Source: Methylobacter sp. | GTDB taxonomy: Bacteria; Pseudomonadota; Gammaproteobacteria; Methylococcales; Methylomonadaceae | Length of the DNA: 64,000 bases | Direction: 5' to 3' | Assembly (NCBI GenBank): GCA_026399025.1 | Contig: JAPLRU010000114.1 | Location: forward strand, 1 to 64,000 | Shown: piece by piece, positions 1-8,325 of the stretch | How the letters are laid out: each line of letters begins with the position of its first letter | Position numbering within the stretch: position 1 is the stretch's first letter | Program-made: the position numbers and the translations under genes | Notes under the pieces: model-generated | What the model was told of the DNA's origin: nothing | The model's database searches: none | The model's input: only the letters and a program-made list of their open reading frames with translations

Positions 1-21
1 TATTTGATCCCCTCATCCTAA

Positions 22-42
22 CCTTCTCCCGGAGGGAGAAGG
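22..42. terminator. Perfect 9-bp hairpin beyond the parA operon
   Basis: CCTTCTCCC (22-30) pairs perfectly with GGGAGAAGG (34-42) around a 3-nt loop. It lies downstream of the minus-strand mnmG-rsmG-parA operon, so it could end that transcript, but no T-run follows on either side. The surrounding words (TATTTGAT..CCTCA.CC.AACC.TCTC) recur at about 8414-8450, so it may equally be part of a dispersed repeat. Confidence 0.4.
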
Positions 43-109
43 GACTTGTCCAGCCTTAACTTAATGGCAGTGCCCCCTGCGAGCCGGGCTATGTTTTGGT
101 TCTGATCTA

Positions 110-430
110 TCAAAGATCGGCGCGAATGATCGATTCGAATTCATCAATCATTTTTCTTAAAACCTCGGCTTCTTCCAGTAGCACCAGATGCTCGCGTTGA
201 ATGCTTTTAAATAATTCAACCACCATCGCGGTTCGGCCGTCGACTTCCTCGGTTTTCGCTTCGGTCGCGCTATGCCCGGCAATAATGACCGGCTCCGATG
301 AAGCTTCATCCTGTACCGGCTGAAAATCAGCCGATGTTATCGTTTCCGACAGCGCGTGTTCTTCTTTAGCGCCAACATCCACCAACAAGGCTTCAAGCCC
401 CCGGCCTAAGCCACGTTTTTTTAAATTCAT
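110..430 (-). CDS. ParB N-terminal-motif small protein lacking the ParB DNA-binding core
   Basis: 106 residues. It opens with MNLKKRGLGRGLEALLVDVG, the basic N-terminal motif by which chromosomal ParB proteins contact and stimulate ParA. After that it does not look like ParB: there is no ParB/Srx nuclease-like domain, no helix-turn-helix and no room for the usual ~290 residues. Residues ~25-65 are acidic and probably disordered; residues ~68-104 (VVELFKSIQREHLVLLEEAEVLRKM) are a predicted amphipathic helix or coiled coil. Its ATG overlaps the parA stop codon (ATGA), so it should be translationally coupled to parA, in the place where parB normally sits. I infer a ParA-regulating protein without centromere binding, or a decayed and refolded parB; no second parB is visible. 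Confidence 0.75.
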   Translation of the reverse strand: MNLKKRGLGRGLEALLVDVGAKEEHALSETITSADFQPVQDEASSEPVIIAGHSATEAKTEEVDGRTAMVVELFKSIQREHLVLLEEAEVLRKMIDEFESIIRADL

Positions 431-1200
431 ACGCTGTGTTTTTCTTTTCTGATCATTTCACCCGCCAATGCAATATAAGCCACGGCTCCACGCGATGCCT
501 TGTCATAGCTCAATACCGGCAAACCATGACTTGGGGCTTCCGCCAATCGGATATTTCTCGGAATGCAGGTTCTAAATACTTTATCGCCGAAATAGCGGAT
601 CAATTGTTCCGATACGTCCTTGGTTAGGCGGTTTCTGTCATCGAACATGGTTCTTAAAATACCCTCTAAATGCAAGGCCGGGTTGACGGTATCCTGAATG
701 TTTTTCAAGGTGCTCATTAACGCGGACAAGCCTTCCAGCGCATAATACTCGCATTGCATCGGTATCAACAGGCTGTCGGCCGCGACCATTGCGTTTAAGG
801 TCAGCATATTTAAAGAAGGCGGGCAGTCGATCAAAATAAAATCATACTGAGATTTAATCGGCATCAAGGCCTCGGCTAAACGCAATTCCTTGCGCTCCGC
901 CTGGATCAGCTGCACTTCCGCCGCGGTCAAGTCGGAATTGCCGGGAATCACCGAAAACCCGATGTCCGGGATGGTAATGACGGTTTCCGCGGCCGGCACT
1001 TCGTCCATCAATAAATCGTAGCTGGAATATTTCACTTCCTGCTTATCCACACCGCAGCCCATCGCCGCATTGCCTTGCGGATCGAGATCCACCAGCAACA
1101 CGCGGCGGTGAGCCGCAGCCAGTGAAGCCGCCAGATTGACGCTGGTGGTCGTTTTTCCTACGCCGCCTTTTTGATTGGTGACTGCAATTATTTTTCCCAC
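427..1200 (-). CDS. parA: ParA/Soj chromosome-partitioning ATPase
   Basis: 257 residues, typical length for chromosomal ParA. The deviant Walker A motif KGGVGKTTTSVNLAASLA (residues ~11-28) and the Walker A' region with DLDPQGNAAMGCG (~39-51) are intact, as is DCPPSLNMLTLNA (~125-137). It hydrolyses ATP on nucleoid DNA to move ParB-bound origins. The start codon is GTG (1198-1200), overlapping the rsmG stop by one base (TAGTG), and the stop overlaps the next ATG, so translation is coupled in the order mnmG-rsmG-parA-ParB stub. That order is the conserved gidA-gidB-parA-parB arrangement near the chromosomal origin in many bacteria. The normal partner is replaced here by the short protein at 110-430. 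Confidence 0.93.
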   Translation of the reverse strand: MGKIIAVTNQKGGVGKTTTSVNLAASLAAAHRRVLLVDLDPQGNAAMGCGVDKQEVKYSSYDLLMDEVPAAETVITIPDIGFSVIPGNSDLTAAEVQLIQAERKELRLAEALMPIKSQYDFILIDCPPSLNMLTLNAMVAADSLLIPMQCEYYALEGLSALMSTLKNIQDTVNPALHLEGILRTMFDDRNRLTKDVSEQLIRYFGDKVFRTCIPRNIRLAEAPSHGLPVLSYDKASRGAVAYIALAGEMIRKEKHSV

Positions 1201-1835
1201 TACCTTACCTCGGCCTGTTCAGGCAATTCTATTCGTACTAAACATCTTTCAACATCGGTTCCGGGAACGCTCACCGGGATAACCGATTTTTTTGCGCTTA
1301 TCTGTGCCAACTCCGCATCCATATTTTGTCCTTTCATCGCCAGCAATACGCCGTTCTTACCCGGCAAATGAGCGGTTAATTTAACGATGTCGGCTAATGC
1401 GGCAAACGCCCGGGTGAGAACCGCGTCATACGCGTGTTCGGGATGATAATCTTCGACGCGGCTGTGCAGAACGGCGGCGTTGTTAAGCTTTAATTCCAGG
1501 ATCGCCTGTTGCACAAAACGGGTTTTTTTGGCGTTGCTGTCCAGCAAAGTGAAATCGATTTCAGGCAAGCAAATCGCCAACGGAATGCCCGGCAAACCGG
1601 CGCCGGTGCCGATATCGATAATCCTCTTGCCTTGCATATGCGGAATGATCGCGAGACTATCCAGGATATGCAGCCGCGCCATCTCTTCCCGGTCCCGTAT
1701 CGCGGTCAGATTATAGGCTTTATTCCATTTTTCAATCAGCTTTATAAAGCTTAGCAACTGCTCCAATTGCGCGTCAGTTACGGCTAAATTTAACGAGGCT
1801 ATCCCGGCAGCCAGGATTTTTCGACAGTCTTCCAT
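1200..1835 (-). CDS. rsmG: 16S rRNA (guanine527-N7)-methyltransferase RsmG
   Basis: 211 residues, the usual RsmG (GidB) length. The SAM-binding signature IIDIGTGAGLPGIPLAI lies at ~residues 70-86, preceded by a helical N-terminal part with KWNKAYNLTAIRDREEM, which is characteristic of the family. It methylates N7 of G527 in the 16S rRNA 530 loop. The ATG overlaps the mnmG stop by one base (TAATG), so the two are co-transcribed and translationally coupled, with parA directly downstream. Nothing unusual in sequence. Confidence 0.95.
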   Translation of the reverse strand: MEDCRKILAAGIASLNLAVTDAQLEQLLSFIKLIEKWNKAYNLTAIRDREEMARLHILDSLAIIPHMQGKRIIDIGTGAGLPGIPLAICLPEIDFTLLDSNAKKTRFVQQAILELKLNNAAVLHSRVEDYHPEHAYDAVLTRAFAALADIVKLTAHLPGKNGVLLAMKGQNMDAELAQISAKKSVIPVSVPGTDVERCLVRIELPEQAEVR

Positions 1836-3706
1836 TAGGCGCTTTTCTTTTTCAGATAAACCAGTAACAGGGAAATAGCGGCGGGGGTAATGCCGGGAAT
1901 GCGTGAGGCTTGCCCCAAGGTTTCCGGCCGCTGTTTTTTGAGTTTTTCGCTGACTTCATTGGACAGGCCGGGGACGCCGTTGTAGTCGATGATCTCGGGC
2001 AAACGCAAATGATCGTAGCGCAAAGCTTTGTCGATCTCGGTTTGCTGGCGGTCGATATAACCGGCGTATTTGGCCTGGATTTCAACTTGTTCGGCAACCT
2101 GCGGGTCCATGCCCTCTGTGCCGTCCAGAAATGACAGCAACTGTTGAACATCGACTTCCGGGCGGCGCAGCAAATCCATCAAATTGGCTTCGCGCAACAG
2201 CGGCTTGCCCCAATATTGCTCGACTTGAGCCGCTTCTTCGGTTTCGGTTCTGACCCATTTTTTTTTCAGGTCGCCCTGCAATGCGCTAATAGCGGCGCGT
2301 TTAATCTCGAAAGCCTGCCAGCGTTGATCGTCAACCAAACCCAATGCCCGGCCTGTTTCGGTCAGGCGCAAATCGGCATTGTCTTCCCGCAGCAATAAGC
2401 GGTATTCCGCACGGCTGGTAAACATCCGATACGGCTCTTGGGTGCCGCGCGTAATCAGGTCGTCGATCATCACGCCGATATAGGCCTCATCGCGTCCCGG
2501 ACACCAACTGTCCAAGCCTTGCACACAGCGTGCAGCATTAAGTCCGGCAATCAGGCCTTGCGCCGCCGCTTCTTCATAACCGGTGGTGCCGTTGACTTGC
2601 CCGGCGAAAAACAGCGCTTTCATGTGCTTGGTTTCCAGCGACGATTTCAAATCTCGGGGATCGAAAAAATCATATTCGATGGCATAACCGGGGCGAACGA
2701 TTTCGGCGTTTTCAAAACCCAACATTGAGCGCACGAACTCATACTGCACATCGAAAGGCAGGCTGGTCGAGATGCCGTTCGGGTAAATTTCATGAGTATT
2801 CAAGCCTTCCGGCTCGACAAAAATCTGGTGCGAATCGCGGTCGGCAAAACGCACGACTTTATCTTCAATCGACGGGCAATAACGCGGCCCGACGCCTTCG
2901 ATAATGCCCGAATACAGCGGCGACCTATCCAGGCCGGAGCGGATAATATCGTGGGTTTTAGTATTGGTCCGGGTGATATGGCAGGGAATTTGCCGGGGAT
3001 GCTGTTCCGGCTTGCCGGTAAACGAAAACACCGGTACCGGATCGTCGCCATGCTGTTCTTCGAGTTTGCCAAAATCGATGGTGCGGCCGTCGATACGCGG
3101 CGGCGTACCGGTTTTTAAGCGGTCGATCCTGAACGGTAATTCTCTTAAGCGCTCGGCCAACGCAATCGAGGCCGAATCGCCCGCACGGCCGCCGCTGTAA
3201 TTTTCCAGACCGATATGGATTTTGCCGCCCAAGAAAGTGCCGGTGGTTAAAACCACGGCTCTTGCGCTGAAGTTCAAACCCATTTGGGTTTTGACGCCGG
3301 CGACCCTGTCGCCTTCGACGATCAAATCGGACACGGTTTGCTGAAACAAGGCCAAATTCGGCTGGTTTTCCAGCGCCGTTCTTACCGCTTGCTTGTACAG
3401 CTGACGATCCGCCTGCGCGCGGGTCGCCCTGACTGCCGGGCCTTTGCTGGCGTTTAAGGTGCGAAACTGGATGCCGCCCAAATCGATGGCCCGCGCCATC
3501 ACGCCGCCTAAGGCATCGACTTCCTTAACCAAATGGCCTTTGCCGATGCCGCCAATCGCCGGGTTGCAGCTCATTTGCCCCAGCGTGTCGATATTTTGCG
3601 TCAACAGCAAGGTAAGCGCGCCGCATCGGGCCGACGCTAACGCGGCTTCGGTACCCGCATGACCGCCACCCACCACAATGACATCAAAGTCTTTTCTAAA
3701 TTTCAC
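1835..3706 (-). CDS. mnmG: tRNA uridine-5-carboxymethylaminomethyl modification enzyme MnmG
   Basis: 623 residues, full length. The N-terminal FAD-binding Rossmann motif [18 protein letters not shown] (~9-26), the conserved [21 protein letters not shown] stretch (~47-67, with the flexible cysteine) and [13 protein letters not shown] (~199-211) are present, followed by the C-terminal helical domain used for tRNA and MnmE contact. With MnmE it installs the cmnm5 group on wobble uridine 34. The start is GTG (3704-3706), giving the family-typical [18 protein letters not shown]. It is first gene of the minus-strand operon with rsmG and parA and is divergent from the small gene at 3788. Confidence 0.96.
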   Translation of the reverse strand: MKFRKDFDVIVVGGGHAGTEAALASARCGALTLLLTQNIDTLGQMSCNPAIGGIGKGHLVKEVDALGGVMARAIDLGGIQFRTLNASKGPAVRATRAQADRQLYKQAVRTALENQPNLALFQQTVSDLIVEGDRVAGVKTQMGLNFSARAVVLTTGTFLGGKIHIGLENYSGGRAGDSASIALAERLRELPFRIDRLKTGTPPRIDGRTIDFGKLEEQHGDDPVPVFSFTGKPEQHPRQIPCHITRTNTKTHDIIRSGLDRSPLYSGIIEGVGPRYCPSIEDKVVRFADRDSHQIFVEPEGLNTHEIYPNGISTSLPFDVQYEFVRSMLGFENAEIVRPGYAIEYDFFDPRDLKSSLETKHMKALFFAGQVNGTTGYEEAAAQGLIAGLNAARCVQGLDSWCPGRDEAYIGVMIDDLITRGTQEPYRMFTSRAEYRLLLREDNADLRLTETGRALGLVDDQRWQAFEIKRAAISALQGDLKKKWVRTETEEAAQVEQYWGKPLLREANLMDLLRRPEVDVQQLLSFLDGTEGMDPQVAEQVEIQAKYAGYIDRQQTEIDKALRYDHLRLPEIIDYNGVPGLSNEVSEKLKKQRPETLGQASRIPGITPAAISLLLVYLKKKSA

Positions 3707-3744
3707 TAGTGCTCTGTACTCTTATAAAAATGATATATTATCGC

Positions 3745-3760
3745 TGTGTGCAGTCACACA
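3745..3760. promoter_or_regulatory. TGTGTG-N4-CACACA dyad in the mnmG divergent promoter
   Basis: TGTGTGCAGTCACACA is a perfect 6+6 dyad with a 4-bp centre, in the 81-bp gap between mnmG (minus) and the small basic protein gene (plus). AT-rich -10-like stretches lie on both sides (TATATTAT at about 3734-3741 on plus; TATAAT in the minus orientation at about 3772-3777). The position fits an operator or a local hairpin in the leader. No regulator is identified. Confidence 0.35.
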
Positions 3761-3787
3761 ATTCGGGCTTATTATAAGAGGTAAACG

Positions 3788-3988
3788 ATGAAAAAACGTA
3801 AAAATCCGAACGGGGCTGAAATTGTCCCCCTTCAAAACCCGGTCGCCAAGTACGCGCACCGCTTCAATAAAGCGCAAATTTTTTGCGATAAACGTCAATA
3901 CACCCGTAAAGCAAAACACAGTAGGCAGGAGGCTAGTCCAATGGTTTCAAACAAAATCATTGGACTAGCCTCTTGCTTTTCTCTTTAG
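3788..3988 (+). CDS. Small basic protein, DUF7230-like
   Basis: 66 residues, strongly basic. The core NPVAKYAHRFNKAQIFCDK followed by RQYTRKAKH resembles small conserved gammaproteobacterial proteins (NPVAK..HRFNKA..F.D+..Y.R..KH) of unknown function. A good Shine-Dalgarno sequence (AGAGG) sits 7 nt before the ATG. The last ~20 codons run through a 14-bp inverted repeat (3930-3971), so the C-terminal tail SPMVSNKIIGLASCFSL is probably read from a terminator stem rather than conserved protein. Basic character suggests nucleic-acid or ribosome contact, but this is only inference from composition. Confidence 0.65.
   Translation: MKKRKNPNGAEIVPLQNPVAKYAHRFNKAQIFCDKRQYTRKAKHSRQEASPMVSNKIIGLASCFSL
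3930..3971 (+). terminator. 14-bp perfect stem, T-rich tail, inside the 3' end of the small gene
   Basis: AGGCTAGTCCAATG (3930-3943) pairs perfectly with CATTGGACTAGCCT (3958-3971) around a 14-nt loop; TCTTGCTTTTCTCTTT follows. It has the form of a rho-independent terminator, yet the reading frame of the 66-residue protein passes straight through it and stops only after the T-rich tail. Confidence 0.65.
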
Positions 3989-4120
3989 GCCGGAATAGGG
4001 TTGCCGTGGGACAGCGGAGGATGAACGGAGCCGAAATCCATCCCGTTGACCAACCGGCTAAAGTCAATTTACCGAGCTTAGCGAACGCAAGCGCAGCAAA
4101 AACAATCCGCAAAGCATTAT

Positions 4121-4138
4121 TGTAAGTCATAGCTTACA
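4121..4138. promoter_or_regulatory. 18-bp dyad / hexaloop hairpin, copy 1 (upstream of ANTAR regulator)
   Basis: TGTAAGTCATAGCTTACA is a perfect TGTAAG/CTTACA dyad, extendable by one T-A pair outward, leaving a 6-nt centre TCATAG. It is located 115 bp upstream of the REC-ANTAR gene. A copy matching at 15 of 18 positions lies downstream of the same gene (4899-4916). It could be an operator in DNA or, in RNA, a six-base-loop hairpin of the size ANTAR domains bind; the loop lacks the A at position 1 and G at position 4 expected for ANTAR targets. Confidence 0.5.
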
Positions 4139-4252
4139 AGGCTGGATTCGGCTTCGAAGATACGACCGCGAGCGGCGTGGCTCTGACCTGAACACAACTG
4201 TCAGTGCCGCGCCGCCGGACTTGAGTAAGCCCCATTCCCCGGAAACCCACCA

Positions 4253-4873
4253 GTGAAGCAAATGAACACTCATAGTAACGACAATAACAAACCCAGCCTG
4301 TTTCTAATCGATGACGACCGTCTGGTATTGGCGATCCTGACTCAAGGCTTGTCCCTTGCGGGTTATCAGGTCAGCAGCGCGGAATCGGTGGATGAGGCGG
4401 AAGCCTCATTGGCCAGCGGAGAGCGCCCGGATCTGGTTATCCTCGACGTCAGCATGCCCGGTCGAAACGGGCTGGAACTGGCCGAGCGGCTGCATTCCTT
4501 CGATTACATTCCGTTCATACTGCTGACCGCTTTCTGCGACCCCGAAATTGTCGAGCAGGCGACGACTTGCGGCGCGCTGGGTTATTTGGTCAAACCGGTC
4601 GATATACGCCGCCTGGTGCCGGCCATTGAGGCGGCCTTGGCGCGCGCTACAGAGCTTCGAAGTTTGAAAAAAACCGGGCAACAGCTGCAAAACGCTCTCG
4701 ATAGAGAACGCGACATCAGCATTGCTATCGGCATCACCATGGTGCAATACCGGCTTGGCCGCAAGGAAGCCTTTGAATTGTTACGTAAAACCGCCCGCAA
4801 CCAACGCCGTAAACTGGCGGAATTGGCTTTAGACGTCATTAACGCAAGTGAAGCGCTAAATCTTGGCGGTTAG
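4253..4873 (+). CDS. REC-ANTAR response regulator (NasT/AmiR type)
   Basis: 206 residues. An N-terminal receiver domain (~14-130) carries the acidic pair in LFLIDDD, the phosphoacceptor in LVILDVSMPG, T in ILLTAF and K in LVKPVD. The C-terminal ~55 residues (from about LQNALDRERDISIAIG to EALNL) look like an ANTAR three-helix RNA-binding domain: ANTAR response regulators bind paired hexaloop hairpins in leader RNA and prevent termination. The start drawn is GTG 4253; an in-frame ATG at 4262 (MNTHSNDNNK) is equally possible and neither has a strong ribosome site. No cognate kinase is adjacent; the next long gene is a chemoreceptor. Related dyads flank the gene on both sides. Confidence 0.85.
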   Translation: MKQMNTHSNDNNKPSLFLIDDDRLVLAILTQGLSLAGYQVSSAESVDEAEASLASGERPDLVILDVSMPGRNGLELAERLHSFDYIPFILLTAFCDPEIVEQATTCGALGYLVKPVDIRRLVPAIEAALARATELRSLKKTGQQLQNALDRERDISIAIGITMVQYRLGRKEAFELLRKTARNQRRKLAELALDVINASEALNLGG

Positions 4874-4898
4874 GAATTTCTTTTGATTTTAGCGTTAA

Positions 4899-4916
4899 TG
4901 TAGGTTATAACTTACA
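4899..4916. promoter_or_regulatory. 18-bp dyad / hexaloop hairpin, copy 2 (downstream of ANTAR regulator)
   Basis: TGTAGGTTATAACTTACA; it differs from the copy at 4121-4138 at three positions and conserves the dyad arms apart from one G.T-compatible change. It lies between the ANTAR regulator and the next genes, so both copies are in leader regions of plus-strand genes. Confidence 0.45.
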
Positions 4917-5044
4917 CAAGATTTCGGTTTGCCTCCGACCCCCGCGCCGAATCCTTGAGGCCCAGAACACGCCTCGTTAAGACACCCGTAGACTTTTTCA
5001 TCAACGGAAATTAACGACCTTTGCCCAAAAGGCAGGAGACGCCT

Positions 5045-5377
5045 GTGTTCAATCCTCTTTCAATCCGCTTTTTCGATTCATATCCCGATGTTCCGCTCGA
5101 CCTCGATAGGTTGCCTGACGGTTTCAATGTCAGGGCCGACGCTTATGCTTCGGCCGCGCCGGAAAAAAACAATCCTCTAATTATTTTCATCAAGCGTTTC
5201 AGCGCGTTACTGACGAGCCTCTTGCTCAAGCACGGCGAACATCTTTGGATAAGCGCCGACAAATACGCCCGGCAACTTTTCAAGCTTAAGGATAGCGCCT
5301 CCCCATCTTGCATAGATCCCCGAACTCAGCGCCAACCCGAGCGATTCCCGCTATCGTCCCAACGCTTATCGGCATGA
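5045..5377 (+). CDS. Hypothetical 110-residue protein
   Basis: I choose GTG 5045 because AGGAG lies 6 nt upstream; an in-frame TTG at 5021 would add eight residues. The product (110 residues, beginning VFNPLSIRFFDSYPDVPLD) has no recognised domain. A moderately hydrophobic helix-like part NPLIIFIKRFSALLTSLLLKHG occurs mid-protein, followed by a polar, proline-rich tail. It sits between the ANTAR regulator and the Aer-like chemoreceptor on the same strand. It may be a genuine small gene or a chance open frame. Confidence 0.4.
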   Translation: MFNPLSIRFFDSYPDVPLDLDRLPDGFNVRADAYASAAPEKNNPLIIFIKRFSALLTSLLLKHGEHLWISADKYARQLFKLKDSASPSCIDPRTQRQPERFPLSSQRLSA

Positions 5378-5481
5378 CCGGTAGCTACGGATTCAGCAGG
5401 ATAGCCGAATGCCTCTCAGCATTAGCGCTGTAAAACCCGGATCAACTTTCTCCCTTAACCCTTAGCAAAAACTGCCGGATT

Positions 5482-8325
5482 ATGAAAAATAATATGCGAG
5501 TAAATAATGTGGAATACGTCCTTAAAGACAGTGATTCCATCGTATCCAAGACTGATTTAAGAGGGATGATTACCTACATCAACGAAGACTTTCTGCGCAT
5601 TAGCGGATTCACCCAAGAAGAACTGATCGGTTCTCCGCACAACATTGTGCGACATCCCGATATGCCGTCCGAAGCCTTTGCGGACTTCTGGAAGTCTTTG
5701 AAAGCGGGACGTCCGTGGACAGGACTGGTCAAGAACCGTTGCGCAAACGGCGATTTTTATTGGGTGCTGGCCAATGCCACGCCTTATTATGAGAATGGTC
5801 AACTGGCCGGTTACATATCGGTGCGCAGCAAACCCAGTCCGGAACAAGTCAATGCGGCGGATGCCGCCTACCGGCTGTTTAAAGAAGGCAAGGCCGGTCA
5901 CCTGAAAATCCGGGACGGTAAAATCGTTACGGAAACTTTTTTGAAAAAACTGAATCCGTTCAAAAACGCCACCGTTAAAACCGACTTAATAGGCGTCGTC
6001 GGTCTGCTGTCCCTATTATTGGTTATGATCGGCGGCATGGGTTTGCAGGGGATGAGTAAAACCAATGAAGAGCTACGCAGCGTGTATGAGGATCGCACCG
6101 TGCCGATGAACCAAATAGCATCTATCAAGGCGTTAATGTTGACCAGTCAACTGAGAATTACCGCCGCCTTGGTGAAGCCGACGCCCGAAGTCATCCAGAA
6201 AAACACCGCCGAAGTGGAGCAAAATATCGCGCAAATAACTAAAATTTGGGCGGCCTATATGACTGCTATGACTGCCGACTTAAGCCCGGAAGAAAAAAAG
6301 CTGACCGACCGGTTTATTACAGACGGAAAACTGTTTGTAGAAGAAGGTTTGAAACCCACCCTTGCGGCGTTGAGAGCCCATGATCTTGAACTCGCCGACA
6401 AGCTGGTTACCGACAAGATGAGTTCGCTTTTTACAGCCGACGGCGAAGGTATCGGCCAGTTGATGCAATTACAGGTCGCTGTCGCCAAGCAGGACTTGGA
6501 GTCGGCCCAATCCCGCTATGAACAAACCCGCAACATCGCGGTCGGGGTGATCGCGTTCGGGATTATGCTGGCCCTGTGGCGGGGCTTCATTTTGATTGGC
6601 CTCATTGCGCGCCCCCTTAACGGCGCTATCGGCGCCCTTGACCGTATGGCCCAAGGCCGGTATGACAACACGATTGAGATTGAACGTCACGACGAAATCG
6701 GCAAGGTCATGGAGGCGCTTAAAGCGATGCAAACCAAGCTGGGTTTCGATATAGCCGAAAGCAAACGCGTTGCCGACGAAAACCTGCGCATTAAAATCGG
6801 CCTGGACAATGTCAGCACCGGCGTGATGATTGCTGACAACGAGCGCAAGATCATTTACGTCAATAAATCGGTGGTCAGTCTTCTTGGCAAAGCCGAAGCG
6901 GATCTCCGTAAAAGCTTGCCGAATTTCTCATCGGTCGAATTAATCGGCACCAATATTGATAGTTTCCACGCGGATTCGGCGCATCAGGCGCAATTACTGT
7001 CGAACTTAAACCATACCCACACGGCCCGGATGATTATTGGCGGCCATTCGATGGTGGTGACGGCCAGCCCGGTCATTAACGAGCAGGGGCAACGCTTAGG
7101 GGCCGTGGCTGAATGGCAGGACCGCACGGCTGAAGTTGCGGTAGAGCAGGAAGTGGAGGCCCTCGTGCACGGCGCCGTGATGGGCGATTTCAGCCGCCGC
7201 ATCCAAACACAGGACAAAGAAGGTTTCTTCAAGCAACTGGGCGAAAGTCTTAATGAGCTGATGGAAACCAGCGAAACCGGCCTTAATGAAGTGGTCCGGG
7301 TGCTGGACGCCTTGTCCCGCGGCGATTTGACTGAAAAAATCACTAACGATTATGCCGGCACTTTTGGACAGCTTAAGGAAGATTGCAATATTACCGTGGA
7401 AAAACTGCAAGAAATTGTCAATAAAATAAAAGAGGTGACTGACAACATCAACACCGGAGCTAAAGAAATTGCAAGCGGCAACAACGATCTGTCGCATCGC
7501 ACCGAAGAGCAAGCCGCCAGCCTGGAACAAACCGCCGCGAGCATGGAACAGCTGACCTCCACGGTGCAGCAAAATACAGCGAATGCCAAGCAGGCCAACG
7601 ATTTGGCGGTCAACGCCTCGGACATCGCCGATCAAGGCGCCGCGGTGATCAAGCAAGTGATAACGACGATGGAAGATATCAACGAATCGTCTCATCGAAT
7701 AGAAGAGATTATTACGGTCATCGACGATATCGCGTTCCAGACCAATATACTGGCCTTGAACGCCGCGGTAGAAGCGGCTCGTGCCGGAGAGCACGGTAAA
7801 GGCTTTGCTGTGGTGGCCGTCGAAGTGCGCAATTTGGCGCAACGCGCTTCCTCCGCGGCCGGAGAAATCCAAAGGCTTATTAATCATTCGGTGGAAAAGG
7901 TCTCCGGCGGCAGTAAACTGGTGTCTCAAGCCGGGTTTACGATGACGGACATTCTCAATGCGATTAAAGGCGTGACTGCGATGATGTCCGAAATCAGCGC
8001 CGCTTCGTTTGAACAAATGTCCGGCATTGAGCAAGTCAATCAAGCCATTACTCAAATGGATGACGTAACCCAGCAAAATGCAGCCTTGGTCGAACAAGCC
8101 GCGGCGGCGGCCGAATCGCTGGAAGAACAAGCGCAAGACTTGGTGATGACGGTAGGCAGCTTTAAGCTGGACGATTATTCCAGCAAGCCGCTTTTTATCC
8201 CGCAAGACAGTCAGCTAAACAGTAAAAAAACCATGCCTCGCGCGAAGGTTTATAAAAACTCAATAGCCGCCAAGCCGAAACGGAGCTTGCAGGTTATCGA
8301 TAGCGATAATTGGGAGGAATTTTAA
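5482..8325 (+). CDS. Aer-like PAS methyl-accepting chemotaxis protein with CheR/CheB tether
   Basis: 947 residues. Order: N-terminal PAS (~12-118) with the Aer-type signature ITYINEDFLRISGFTQEEL..PHNIVRHPDMP..AFADFW.SLK.GRPWTGLVKNR..NGD.YWV, implying FAD binding and redox/energy taxis; membrane helix ~168-190; a four-helix-type sensory region ~190-350; a second helix ~351-376; HAMP ~378-430; a second PAS (~450-555, [19 protein letters not shown]); a second HAMP-like stretch; and the MCP signalling hairpin with the tip [19 protein letters not shown] then ARAGEHGKGF. The protein ends in DNWEEF, matching the C-terminal pentapeptide that tethers CheR and CheB (NWETF in enteric receptors). Unlike Aer it contains a periplasmic-type module between its membrane helices. 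No other che gene is nearby. Confidence 0.93.
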   Translation: MKNNMRVNNVEYVLKDSDSIVSKTDLRGMITYINEDFLRISGFTQEELIGSPHNIVRHPDMPSEAFADFWKSLKAGRPWTGLVKNRCANGDFYWVLANATPYYENGQLAGYISVRSKPSPEQVNAADAAYRLFKEGKAGHLKIRDGKIVTETFLKKLNPFKNATVKTDLIGVVGLLSLLLVMIGGMGLQGMSKTNEELRSVYEDRTVPMNQIASIKALMLTSQLRITAALVKPTPEVIQKNTAEVEQNIAQITKIWAAYMTAMTADLSPEEKKLTDRFITDGKLFVEEGLKPTLAALRAHDLELADKLVTDKMSSLFTADGEGIGQLMQLQVAVAKQDLESAQSRYEQTRNIAVGVIAFGIMLALWRGFILIGLIARPLNGAIGALDRMAQGRYDNTIEIERHDEIGKVMEALKAMQTKLGFDIAESKRVADENLRIKIGLDNVSTGVMIADNERKIIYVNKSVVSLLGKAEADLRKSLPNFSSVELIGTNIDSFHADSAHQAQLLSNLNHTHTARMIIGGHSMVVTASPVINEQGQRLGAVAEWQDRTAEVAVEQEVEALVHGAVMGDFSRRIQTQDKEGFFKQLGESLNELMETSETGLNEVVRVLDALSRGDLTEKITNDYAGTFGQLKEDCNITVEKLQEIVNKIKEVTDNINTGAKEIASGNNDLSHRTEEQAASLEQTAASMEQLTSTVQQNTANAKQANDLAVNASDIADQGAAVIKQVITTMEDINESSHRIEEIITVIDDIAFQTNILALNAAVEAARAGEHGKGFAVVAVEVRNLAQRASSAAGEIQRLINHSVEKVSGGSKLVSQAGFTMTDILNAIKGVTAMMSEISAASFEQMSGIEQVNQAITQMDDVTQQNAALVEQAAAAAESLEEQAQDLVMTVGSFKLDDYSSKPLFIPQDSQLNSKKTMPRAKVYKNSIAAKPKRSLQVIDSDNWEEF

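Noticed and set aside
4106..4140. Classical ANTAR two-hairpin target
   Set aside because: Only a single hairpin is found at each site and the loops lack A1 and G4, so I list the dyads without assigning them as ANTAR targets.
7096..8205. 369-codon minus-strand open frame
   Set aside because: It is the antisense shadow of the chemoreceptor at 5482; composition (many His, Arg, Gly) and lack of a start site mark it as non-coding. Similar shadows oppose the other receptors and MnmG.
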